IMG/VR virus record: IMGVR_UViG_3300030108_005477
Coordinates: 1 to 31,382 of that record
Length of the DNA stretch: 31,382 nt
Strand: one strand, 5' to 3'
Source of the DNA: a virus
Each line of letters opens with the position of its first letter. Position 1 is the stretch's first letter. The notes under the pieces are model-generated. The model was not told where the DNA came from and did not search any database. It was given only the letters and a program-made list of their open reading frames with translations. A program made the position numbers and the translations under genes. Positions 22,222-30,224 of this stretch are shown here, piece by piece.

Positions 22222-22506
22222 ATGTCACAGGGCACATTTCAGGTAGGCCAAGTCCTGGTCTCTACGACCGAAAACGCGGGCCATGACGCAGAGTTTTGGG
22301 CGGAGCAGGTGACTCGTAAAATATTGGGCATCAGCCAGGAAGCAGATCCTCATATAAGATTGCAGGCAGAGGCTTTTCGTAACCAGGTGTATACCCTTAT
22401 ACTCATTGCAATCAAAAACGCCATCGCCTCTGATCGAGTTACGATTAGGGGCTTGCTAGCAAGCCAAGGGCATGATGATATGGCGGGTATCATAAAGGAG
22501 TTATAA
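22222..22506 (+). CDS. Small conserved helical protein
   Basis: This 94-residue protein begins with a short beta-like segment (GTFQVGQVLVSTTENAGHDA). The rest is helical (EFWAEQVTRKILGISQEADP, LQAEAFRNQVYTLILIAIKN, DRVTIRGLLASQGHDDMAGI). The pattern N-x-G-H-x-x-x-F/Y-W-A-E followed by an IR-x-QA-x-AF helix is familiar from marine phage genomes. An aaagg ribosome stretch precedes the ATG. No membrane segment is certain; the YTLILIAIKNAI stretch is only weakly hydrophobic. Its position between tail genes suggests an assembly factor. Confidence 0.65.
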   Translation: MSQGTFQVGQVLVSTTENAGHDAEFWAEQVTRKILGISQEADPHIRLQAEAFRNQVYTLILIAIKNAIASDRVTIRGLLASQGHDDMAGIIKEL

Positions 22507-22507
22507 C

Positions 22508-22936
22508 ATGGCTATCACCTCGGCTATACCCACTTCCTTCAAACAAGAGCTTTTGGTAGGCACCCATAATTTTACCGCTACTAGTGGCAACGCTTTCAAA
22601 TTAGCTTTGTACACTTCGAGCGCAACGCTAGGCGCGTCAACGACGGCGTTTACGACTACAGGGCAAGCGAGTGGCACCAATTACTCTTCGGGGGGAATAA
22701 CGATCACATCGGTTACCCCGACAACGTCCGGGACGACAGCGGTGTGCGATTTTGCCGACGCGACATTTTCCACTGCTACTATCACGGCGCGCGGAATGCT
22801 AATTTATAATGACACGCAAAGCGACAAAGCGTGCGCTGTTGTTGATTTCGGTGGTGACAAGACCTCTACTGCGGGCGACTTCACCGTTGTCTTCCCGTCG
22901 CCGACTGCGACAGGGGCCATCATCAGACTAGCGTGA
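22508..22936 (+). CDS. Small beta-rich tail/structural protein
   Basis: This 142-residue protein has the start AITSAIPTSFKQELLVGTHN, then FKLALYTSSATLGASTTAF, SGGITITSVTPTTSG and DFTVVFPSPTATGAIIRLA. It is Thr/Ser/Ala-rich and beta-structured, without charged clusters, as is usual for short phage tail or decoration proteins. I recall similar proteins before the nozzle gene in marine phages. It is separated from the upstream gene by one base and ends 3 bases before the nozzle gene. The exact role is unknown. Confidence 0.65.
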   Translation: MAITSAIPTSFKQELLVGTHNFTATSGNAFKLALYTSSATLGASTTAFTTTGQASGTNYSSGGITITSVTPTTSGTTAVCDFADATFSTATITARGMLIYNDTQSDKACAVVDFGGDKTSTAGDFTVVFPSPTATGAIIRLA

Positions 22937-22939
22937 TGC

Positions 22940-24838
22940 ATGGCATTACAACTTTTAGAGTTTCAAGCAGGTGTCAATAAAGAAAGCACCGACTATGCCG
23001 CTAAGGGCGGTTGGGTAGACGCAAATCTAGTCCGGTTCCGTAAAGGTCGAGCGGAAAAAGTCGGCGGCTGGCTAAAGTCTGGGACCAGCTCTTACTTGGG
23101 CACAGGCCGAGCCCTTCATAGCTGGATCTCTTTGGGCGGCACCCGATTTTTGGGTGTAGGCACAACCTTCAAATACTACATCGAAGAAGGAGAGTCATAT
23201 AATGACGTCACTCCTATCCGATCCACCACTAGCGCTGGCGATGTAACATTTTCTGCAAGCGATGGGAGCAGCACGGTTACAGTTACTGATACGGCGCACG
23301 GTGCCGTGAATAACGATTTTGTCACTTTTTCTAGCGCTACTAGTCTCGGGGGTAATATCACTGCCGCGGTTCTCAACCAAGAGTACCAAATCGACTTGGT
23401 GACTGGAGCAAACACCTATGAAATTACAGCCAAGGACACCTCAGGTTCGACTGTCACGGCGAACAGCAGTGATTCTGGAAACGGCGGTAGTAGCACTGTC
23501 GGGGTTTACCAAATCAATGTCGGGCTCGATACGTTTGTAGCATCAAGTGGTTGGGGGTTAGGGACTTGGGGCGCCGGTGGCTGGGGCAGCGCTTCTTCTA
23601 TCAGTTCGATCAACCAATTACGCATCTGGACTCATGATAACTACGGCGAAAACTTAATAATCAACCCGAGAGGAGCCGGCATTTTCCGCTGGGTCGAAAA
23701 CAACGGCGTTGGAGTCCGCGCTTTAGAATTATCTGGTGTAAGTGGTGCAAGCGGCGTGCCCACCGTAGGGCTTCAGGTAATCACCTCTGAGACCGATCGC
23801 CATTTGATTGTTCTGGGATCTGACCCTCTCTCCAGTGGTAGTCGTACAGGCGTCGTAGACCCAATGCTAGTTGCTTTCAGCGACTCTGAAAACGAACTAG
23901 ATTTTTTGCCCACTAGTACTAACAGCGCTGGGTCTGTACGGCTCAGCTCGGGGTCCTTCATCGTAGGTGGCATCAAGAGCCGCCAAGAAATTTTGATCTG
24001 GACAGACACGTCTCTGTACAGCATGAATTTCATCGGACCACCGCTCACTTTTGCAGTAAATTTAGTCAACGAGGGCAGTGGTCTCATTGGACCAAAAGCC
24101 GCAGCTAACGCCCCAAACGGTGTTTATTTCGCCAGTAAAAACTCGTTCTATTTTTACAACGGCTCCGTTCAGAAACTCCCATGCTCAGTTCAAGAGTACG
24201 TGTTTAACGATTTAGATCTGGGGCAAGCTTTCAAATGCCACATGGGAGTAAACAGCGAATACGGAGAGTTTTGGTTTTTCTATCCGAGTAAAACAGACGG
24301 CACTGGCGAAATCAGCCGATATGTCATCTATTCTTATGAGGAGAACCATTGGTCAATCGGCAGTCTGACTCGTTTTGCTTGGCTTGACGCAGGTATAGAG
24401 GATCTCCCGTTGGCTACTGCGGTAAGCAACAGTGAGCAATGCGTTTTCGAACATGAAATCGGCTACGACGATAATGCTGATCCGATGACCAATGTTTTTA
24501 TTGAGAGTGGGGACCTGGACATCGCGAATGGCGAAGCGTTCAGCTTGGTAAGCAAAGTAATTCCTGACATGAAGTTTGTTCAGGACGCCGGGCTGACAAA
24601 TACCCCCGCAATGAACATCGTTTTGAAACGTCGTAATTTTCCAGGAGAAACGCTGACGACAGATTCCACAACACAGGTGACATCTACCAGCACGTTTACG
24701 AATGTGCGCAGCAGAGCTCGGCAGCTAGTTTTCCGATTTGAATCTGACGATGACAATACCACAGACAATCAATTAGGTTACAAGTGGCGTTTGGGTAGCA
24801 CTCGTATTGATATAGCTCCGAGTGGTCGCAGAGGATGA
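22940..24838 (+). CDS. Tail nozzle/stabilisation protein, P22 gp10-like
   Basis: This 632-residue protein is the probable tail hub that closes the portal-adaptor channel. Residues 1-80 carry the typical start (QAGVNKESTDYAAKGGWVDA, NLVRFRKGRAEKVGGW). Residues about 100-190 look like an inserted small beta domain (TVTVTDTAHGAVNNDFVTFS, LNQEYQIDLVTGANTYEITA), similar to the FCCH-type beta domains often annotated in phage proteins. The rest has a beta-propeller pattern (GENLIINPRGAGIFRW, DRHLIVLGSDP, NGVYFASKNSFYFYNGSVQK, YVIYSYEENHWSIG). It has the size and position of P22 gp10 and T7 gp12 counterparts. It overlaps the next gene as ATGA. Confidence 0.82.
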   Translation: MALQLLEFQAGVNKESTDYAAKGGWVDANLVRFRKGRAEKVGGWLKSGTSSYLGTGRALHSWISLGGTRFLGVGTTFKYYIEEGESYNDVTPIRSTTSAGDVTFSASDGSSTVTVTDTAHGAVNNDFVTFSSATSLGGNITAAVLNQEYQIDLVTGANTYEITAKDTSGSTVTANSSDSGNGGSSTVGVYQINVGLDTFVASSGWGLGTWGAGGWGSASSISSINQLRIWTHDNYGENLIINPRGAGIFRWVENNGVGVRALELSGVSGASGVPTVGLQVITSETDRHLIVLGSDPLSSGSRTGVVDPMLVAFSDSENELDFLPTSTNSAGSVRLSSGSFIVGGIKSRQEILIWTDTSLYSMNFIGPPLTFAVNLVNEGSGLIGPKAAANAPNGVYFASKNSFYFYNGSVQKLPCSVQEYVFNDLDLGQAFKCHMGVNSEYGEFWFFYPSKTDGTGEISRYVIYSYEENHWSIGSLTRFAWLDAGIEDLPLATAVSNSEQCVFEHEIGYDDNADPMTNVFIESGDLDIANGEAFSLVSKVIPDMKFVQDAGLTNTPAMNIVLKRRNFPGETLTTDSTTQVTSTSTFTNVRSRARQLVFRFESDDDNTTDNQLGYKWRLGSTRIDIAPSGRRG

Positions 24839-25146
24839 GCAAGCTTTTACCGACGCGACTGCCGTTAGCGCAGGGCGAAACGGTAAATGCAGACGTGTTC
24901 AATCGCATGGTTCGAGTGCTAGAGCTGAACCTGGGGGCGGTGGATATCAACATCAGCCCGCATTTCAACGCAACAGAAATCAGTGAGCTACAATTTGCGA
25001 CGGGTGCGGTAATATTCAATACTACGACACAGATTCATCAGGCTTTCGACGGGACACGTTTGCGGGACCTGTACTCGCACCAGACATACCCGACCGGCTT
25101 GGCAATGACTAGCGCTGTAGGCGCCGTTACGGTGACGATATCATGA
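24835..25146 (+). CDS. Small unknown tail-cluster protein
   Basis: This 103-residue protein starts and ends with ATGA overlaps to both neighbours. It begins LLPTRLPLAQGETVNADVFN, contains RMVRVLELNLGAVDINISP, and ends FDGTRLRDLYSHQTYPTGLA then AVGAVTVTIS. The segment GAVIFNTTTQIHQAFDG resembles the N-termini of fibre or fibre-attachment proteins. It sits directly after the nozzle gene. A small tail or assembly component is likely; no function is known to me. Confidence 0.65.
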   Translation: MSKLLPTRLPLAQGETVNADVFNRMVRVLELNLGAVDINISPHFNATEISELQFATGAVIFNTTTQIHQAFDGTRLRDLYSHQTYPTGLAMTSAVGAVTVTIS

Positions 25147-26834
25147 ACAAAATGCTCCAGGATAGAATCGACGCGTTGATGGGCATGGGTGCCGTTTCGC
25201 CTATGCAAATGCAAAGCGGCGGCGAAGTAGACATGACGGACATGATGATGTCCGACCCGGTCCTCGCGGGGCCCGCACCGGAGGCAAGTAACGCAGATTT
25301 AGAAGCGGCAATCAACGAATTGCTCAAAGCGCGAGACACGGCGATGGACCCGGCCGAGGCCGAGAAAGCCGGTCAAATGGCAGAGTCTTTACAGGTCAAA
25401 TCACAAGCTCCGATGTCCGAGCTTGCAATGCAGCTGGCCGCACAAGGCAGGGGTGAAGACACCACACTTGCTCATTTGAGGCCGGGTGAAGTTATTCTGC
25501 CGCCCGAAATGTTTGACGACGCGACCTTTGAACAAGCAGTCGAAGCCAGATTCGAAGATCTGGATTTGGATCCCGAGCGATATGTAGTGGGGCTAGGGAT
25601 TGCCAGCTTGAATCCCTCGACAGGTTTAGAAGAGTTCGGTTGGTTCAAAAAGACCTTCAAAAGCCTGAAAAAGGTTGTCAAAAAGGTTGCGCCTGTAGCT
25701 ATGTTTATACCTGGTATCGGCACGGCTCTGGGTGCGGCACTCGGCGGTATTGGCGGATTAGCGGGGGCTGCTTTGGCTAAAGTGCCTATCTTGTCTGAGG
25801 CAGTTAGCGGTATTGGTGCCGCGGTAAAAGGTCTCGGCAGTCTAGGCATTCCCGGGTTGTCTCCGGCAGCACAGGGGGCTATCCAAGCCGGTAAGAGCGG
25901 TGTGTTGAGCACCATTGGTGGTGCTTTGAAAAACCCGCTTGCTGGAGGTCTCCTGGGTGGAAAAGGATCTACTTACGGTGGCATAACCGGTCAAGAGGGC
26001 AGCTCAGATTTTTTCCGGAAATTTTTGGATAAATTGGCAAGTACGGGTCCACAACAGGAAAAAGCCGTATCTACAGCAAGAGAATCAGGAGCCTCTGATA
26101 AAGAGATTTACGAGGAAGTTCAAAAGCAAAACCCAGGGCTTGTCGAACGTTTTGCCGCGACTTTCCTTGGTGGCGGAGCTGGAGGCGGTTTCGGAGCGCG
26201 AGATATAGCCTCATTAGGAGCCGCAGGCGTTCTAGGTAAACTTGCATACGACGCGGCAAAGGACCGCAGAGGCGTGCCGCTGACGCCCCTTACACAGATG
26301 GACGCAGCTGGCCGTTACAACATCGAAGCTGAAATCGCTCGACGAATGGGTAAAGAAGCGCCAAACCCTGTTGAATTTGGATTATTGCCGCAAGGAACGC
26401 TGCCGACTTTGAGCGGGGGTAGGCCAACACCTACGCCGAGGGGAGAACCACAGCAGACAGTAATGGTCGATGGTCAGCCGGTTACTCAAACGGTGAAGAT
26501 CAACGAAGATGACATGATCATGATGAGATATGGCGGCCCAGTGATGGCCTTCGCAGAAGGTGGCAACGTCGCCATGCAAGATTTCGAGCGGATGGACGGC
26601 AAGATCGAAGGTCCTGGCACTGAGCGTAGCGACGACATCCCAGCAATGCTCAGTGACGGAGAATTCGTTATGACGGGGCAAGCTGTCCGAGGCGCTGGGG
26701 CGTTCGACATGGCAAAAGGCGCTGGGGGTATTATTACTTTAACGCCCAACGGTGAAGAAAGCCGTGAGCGAGGAACGAAGCTCATGTACGACATGATGGA
26801 TCTATTCAAAGATTTCGCGCAGCTGAGGGCATAA
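25143..26834 (+). CDS. Putative internal virion/DNA-ejection protein with membrane-active region
   Basis: This is a 563-residue protein. An acidic, Met-rich N-terminus is followed by the motif AHLRPGEVILPPEMF (110-124). Residues about 164-183 are a basic amphipathic helix (EFGWFKKTFKSLKKVVKKVA). Residues 184-250 are a Gly/Ala-rich hydrophobic stretch (IPGIGTALGAALGGIGGLAG). The C-terminal motif RSDDIPAMLSDGEFVMTGQA (495-514) is common in phage tail-measure and ejection proteins. A basic helix beside a membrane-inserting stretch suits a channel-forming ejection protein that crosses the host envelope. Location in the head interior is inferred. It starts with an ATGA overlap. Confidence 0.65.
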   Translation: MNKMLQDRIDALMGMGAVSPMQMQSGGEVDMTDMMMSDPVLAGPAPEASNADLEAAINELLKARDTAMDPAEAEKAGQMAESLQVKSQAPMSELAMQLAAQGRGEDTTLAHLRPGEVILPPEMFDDATFEQAVEARFEDLDLDPERYVVGLGIASLNPSTGLEEFGWFKKTFKSLKKVVKKVAPVAMFIPGIGTALGAALGGIGGLAGAALAKVPILSEAVSGIGAAVKGLGSLGIPGLSPAAQGAIQAGKSGVLSTIGGALKNPLAGGLLGGKGSTYGGITGQEGSSDFFRKFLDKLASTGPQQEKAVSTARESGASDKEIYEEVQKQNPGLVERFAATFLGGGAGGGFGARDIASLGAAGVLGKLAYDAAKDRRGVPLTPLTQMDAAGRYNIEAEIARRMGKEAPNPVEFGLLPQGTLPTLSGGRPTPTPRGEPQQTVMVDGQPVTQTVKINEDDMIMMRYGGPVMAFAEGGNVAMQDFERMDGKIEGPGTERSDDIPAMLSDGEFVMTGQAVRGAGAFDMAKGAGGIITLTPNGEESRERGTKLMYDMMDLFKDFAQLRA

Positions 26835-26836
26835 CG

Positions 26837-28645
26837 ATGGCCGAGACAGAGTTCCCGTTTGTTGAGTCCGTACAAAGATCAGACCGTCAGTTAGATCCCA
26901 TCACTCAACAATTGTTGTTCGGCCTCGATGGCCAGGGTGGGTTTATCCCTGGAGCCTTCCAGGCGGCAGAACGTACGTTCTTCGATGAAGAGGGCAGACC
27001 GATCGTCATCGGCCAAGAAATTGCAGGACTCAGCCCCGATCAAATTCGAGCAGCTCAGTTAGCGCGTCAGTCAATCGGTGTGCAAGACCCATTTATTGAG
27101 GAAGCGGTTAGGCAAGGTACAGCCGGCATTGGCGCGCTAGAAGCGGGTTTGACAGACGAGGCGATTGCACAAGCTCGCGCCTTGCAAGCAATACAAGAAG
27201 GCTCTCGGTTTGCCTTAGATCAAAGAGACCGAGGGTTGTTAGACGCGTTAGCAGGTACCGAGGAGCAACGCGCACGGGCAATCACTGCAGAAGAAAGACT
27301 GCGAGGCGATTTAGCTGACCTTGCTGGGTTTCAAACAGGCGCTACTCGACAATTCATAGATCAGCTAGGTGAAAGAGAACGTCTCGGACGGACGGCAGCC
27401 GATCAATTCGGTATGGATCTAGGTAGGGCCCGTCAGGTTGGCCGCAGAACTTTTGATGAATTTGGTAGGGATATTACCGACGCTGTTGGATTAGGAGCGA
27501 TAAGCACAGAGGAATTATCTCGAGGCTTGAGGGAGTCTGAAGAACTGCTTCGCGGCACCACCGGCGATTTTGACGCAACGGCTGCAACGCAGCGGTTTTT
27601 TGATCCCTTTGAGGAGCAAGTGGTTCAACAAACCGTAGACGACGCGTTGGAGCGTCTCGCGCAGGCGGACCAGGCGCAAACTGCTCGAGACATACAAACA
27701 GGCGGAGAGTCTGCGTTTGGCTCTCGTGCGCGTTTACAGGCGTCTGAGCGAGCAGAATCATTAGGCAGGGGTCTTGCACAAGAACTAGCTGGAATCCGCT
27801 CTGCGGGCTTCCAGAGAGCCCAGCAGACCGCAATCAGTGAAGACGAAAGGGCGCGACAAGCGGCCAGGGGAGCAGCTTCAGGTTTAGCGTCTCTCGGCGG
27901 CCAAAGGTTCGGTGCTCGATCTGGGTTAGCAGGACAACTGTCGTCGGCCGCTCAACAAAGGTTGGGTGCAGGCACCGGGTTTGGCAATTTGATTCAACAG
28001 ACAGCAGCTCAACAGCTCGCAAGCCAACAACAATTAGGTCAACAGATGGGGCAAACGGCCGCTCAGGGTCTAGGCGCCCAACAGGCTTTAGCTGGTCAAC
28101 TGGGGACCGCAGCACAACAAAGATTCGCAGCCGGCACCGGGTTGGGACAGACTTTAGGACAAACCGGTCAACAAGCAGCTGCGGCTCGATCAGCTGCAGC
28201 GCAACAAGGGTTAGGCGTTGCAGGGGCTCTCGCCGGCCAGTTCGGCCAAACGGGGGCAACGCAAGCCGCCGCGGGCAGACAGCTGCAGCAGGCAAGACAA
28301 GGGTTAGGAGGCTTCCTTACCGGCTTAGGACAGCAAGCGCAAGCAGCAAGTGCTGCAGACGTTGGATTGTTATCGGGCATCGGACAACAAGCCCAACAAC
28401 AACGACAAAGAGAGTTGGATGCTCAGCGTGCAGCGCTTCTTCAAGCTCAACAAGCTCCCCTCGCGCAGTATCAAGCGTTAGCGCCGTTCGTAGGCATGGT
28501 TCCCCAAGGTTTCTCTCAGACCCAAACGACGTTCGGTCAGCCAGCTAGCGCCCTCCAAGCAGGTTTAGGCACCGGCTTGAGCACTTTGGGGGCTCTTGGA
28601 AATTTTTACGGTCAACCGCAAAGACAAACGGCAGCGACTAGCTGA
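26837..28645 (+). CDS. Ala/Gly/Gln-rich internal virion/ejection protein
   Basis: This is a 602-residue protein. Residues about 1-340 are largely helical with a conserved-looking block around 254-305 (FFDPFEEQVVQQTVDDALER, then IQTGGESAFGSRARLQASE). Residues about 350-560 are low-complexity Ala/Gly/Gln, with a 54-residue repeat (AAQQRLGAGTGFGNLIQQT recurs as AAQQRFAAGTGLGQTLGQT, 162 bases apart). No enzyme motif is visible. Such helical, Gln/Ala-rich large proteins next to the nozzle and other big late genes are typical of short-tail ejection proteins. It starts 2 bases after the previous stop and overlaps the next ATG by one base. Confidence 0.65.
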   Translation: MAETEFPFVESVQRSDRQLDPITQQLLFGLDGQGGFIPGAFQAAERTFFDEEGRPIVIGQEIAGLSPDQIRAAQLARQSIGVQDPFIEEAVRQGTAGIGALEAGLTDEAIAQARALQAIQEGSRFALDQRDRGLLDALAGTEEQRARAITAEERLRGDLADLAGFQTGATRQFIDQLGERERLGRTAADQFGMDLGRARQVGRRTFDEFGRDITDAVGLGAISTEELSRGLRESEELLRGTTGDFDATAATQRFFDPFEEQVVQQTVDDALERLAQADQAQTARDIQTGGESAFGSRARLQASERAESLGRGLAQELAGIRSAGFQRAQQTAISEDERARQAARGAASGLASLGGQRFGARSGLAGQLSSAAQQRLGAGTGFGNLIQQTAAQQLASQQQLGQQMGQTAAQGLGAQQALAGQLGTAAQQRFAAGTGLGQTLGQTGQQAAAARSAAAQQGLGVAGALAGQFGQTGATQAAAGRQLQQARQGLGGFLTGLGQQAQAASAADVGLLSGIGQQAQQQRQRELDAQRAALLQAQQAPLAQYQALAPFVGMVPQGFSQTQTTFGQPASALQAGLGTGLSTLGALGNFYGQPQRQTAATS

Positions 28646-30222
28646 TGGCGATTTCTAGAGCGCAAATGGAAAAGCAGGTGAAAGGTTTCGCGGACGCGGG
28701 TATTGCATCACTTGATCCTTTCGAAGAGTTTGGCGCTGGCACAGGGTTACAACCTTTGAGGTTGGACGAACAGAAACAACAGCCACCAGCTCCAACGAGC
28801 CAGTTGTCATTCTTCAGCACTCCATCTCAAGAAAAAATTTCTGAATACGCGAATGTGCTACGTAATCTGACAGGGAGAGATAGAAGAACTCAAAGACAAA
28901 AGCTTTTCGACCTGGCAAGTACGGTTGGTCAGACCATGCTGACAGCCGATCCCAGAGCCGGTGCGTTCCGCACGTTGGGTTTGGGTTTTGCACAGTTCAG
29001 TGACGCGGAGAGAAAGCGGCGTCGAGAACAAGAACAAGAAGACAGGGCAATCGCTTTGAAAGCGTTTGAACTGGCCAAAGCAGACGAAGATAAGTCCGCA
29101 TCTCTCATGAATGAATACCGCATTGCTCGGGCAAAGCGTATAGCAGAGGCGAGATACAAGCAGTATGTCGTAAAAAACCCCAACGGTATTACTGTGCGAA
29201 ATGAGCGCATACCTGCCGGAGAAACAGTCTTTTTGACGCAGTATGAACTTCCAGGTTACCTCCAAGACGTGCAGGAACAGCTCGAGGGGCAAGAGGTATC
29301 ACCGGTCGCAGATTTCGGACAGGCGGTTTACATGAGTCCTGACGAAGCCAGAAAGCGTTTTGAGCTGGTAGCGCCGGATTTGAAGCGCCTCAAGCCAGAC
29401 GAATTCAACAAGGTGGTAGAAAAGTTTTCAACCGACGATGAAAAATTGCAGGGCAAGTCCGTCATTGTCGGCCAGTCTTTTACTGATTTCAGCGTTCTGT
29501 ATGACGATGCCGGCAACCCAATTACGATCATTGCGAAACCAAATAAGGATTACGCAAAGGTGCCTATGGCCGGTTATCGAGAGGCATCGGAAAAATCCTT
29601 GCAGGAAGAGGCGCAAAATTTACGTCAGCTGCAGTCTAGCGTCATACCCGATTTGAGGACGGCTTTGGCGCTGCTCTTGGACGGGAAAGCTGAGACAGGC
29701 CCCTTTCAGGGTCGTATAGCTAATTTGAAATTTATTTTGGGCGACGCTTTCGGGGTTGACGTCGAGGGCATGGAAGACCTCGAGGTAATTTTGTCGATTG
29801 CGAACCGGTTGGCTCCAACGTTACGTGTAGCCGGCTCTGGTTCGACCTCAGACATGGAGTTTCGCGCCATGTTGTCAGGCCTTATTTCAGCCGAAAAAAC
29901 GCCCAAGTCGAATTATTTGGCGGCCTACATGCTTATAAAGCGAGCGGACATTCAGGCCAAACAATTACAAATACTGCAAAGCATGCTTTACGACGAATCA
30001 GTGCGCAGCCCTGCGGAAATCACCGCGGCGATTCAAGAGGTCGATAATAGTCTTTTCGAGCAATACGAGGGCGACACAAACGATTCGGAAGAATTGCAGC
30101 GCTGGACCGATTCTTTACCGCGGGGCGCCATAATCAAAAACAATCCTTTGGATCCCCTCTACGTGGATAAGAGTGGAAATCCGATCACAGACGTCTACAT
30201 CATCAAAGGGATGGACTTCTAA
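28645..30222 (+). CDS. Large unknown, putative internal virion protein
   Basis: This is a 525-residue protein. It begins MAISRAQMEKQVKGFADAGI, echoing the capsid protein N-terminus. A charged coiled-coil region follows (about 110-175; ERKRRREQEQEDRAIALKAF). The middle has FLTQYELPGYLQDVQEQLEG and SVIVGQSFTDFSVLYDDAGN. Residues about 330-460 have SSVIPDLRTALALLLDGKAE, LRVAGSGSTSDMEFRAMLSG and YLAAYMLIKRADIQAKQLQI. I recall the SGSTSDMEF segment in marine phage late proteins. No catalytic motif is clear. Its neighbours suggest an ejection or core protein, but this is inference. Confidence 0.6.
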   Translation: MAISRAQMEKQVKGFADAGIASLDPFEEFGAGTGLQPLRLDEQKQQPPAPTSQLSFFSTPSQEKISEYANVLRNLTGRDRRTQRQKLFDLASTVGQTMLTADPRAGAFRTLGLGFAQFSDAERKRRREQEQEDRAIALKAFELAKADEDKSASLMNEYRIARAKRIAEARYKQYVVKNPNGITVRNERIPAGETVFLTQYELPGYLQDVQEQLEGQEVSPVADFGQAVYMSPDEARKRFELVAPDLKRLKPDEFNKVVEKFSTDDEKLQGKSVIVGQSFTDFSVLYDDAGNPITIIAKPNKDYAKVPMAGYREASEKSLQEEAQNLRQLQSSVIPDLRTALALLLDGKAETGPFQGRIANLKFILGDAFGVDVEGMEDLEVILSIANRLAPTLRVAGSGSTSDMEFRAMLSGLISAEKTPKSNYLAAYMLIKRADIQAKQLQILQSMLYDESVRSPAEITAAIQEVDNSLFEQYEGDTNDSEELQRWTDSLPRGAIIKNNPLDPLYVDKSGNPITDVYIIKGMDF

Positions 30223-30224
30223 TT

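Noticed and set aside
20750-25146. Similar beta endings of the proteins at 20527 (GVGTVEITIT) and 24835 (AVGAVTVTIS)
   Set aside because: Short, low-information match; could be chance in beta-rich tails.
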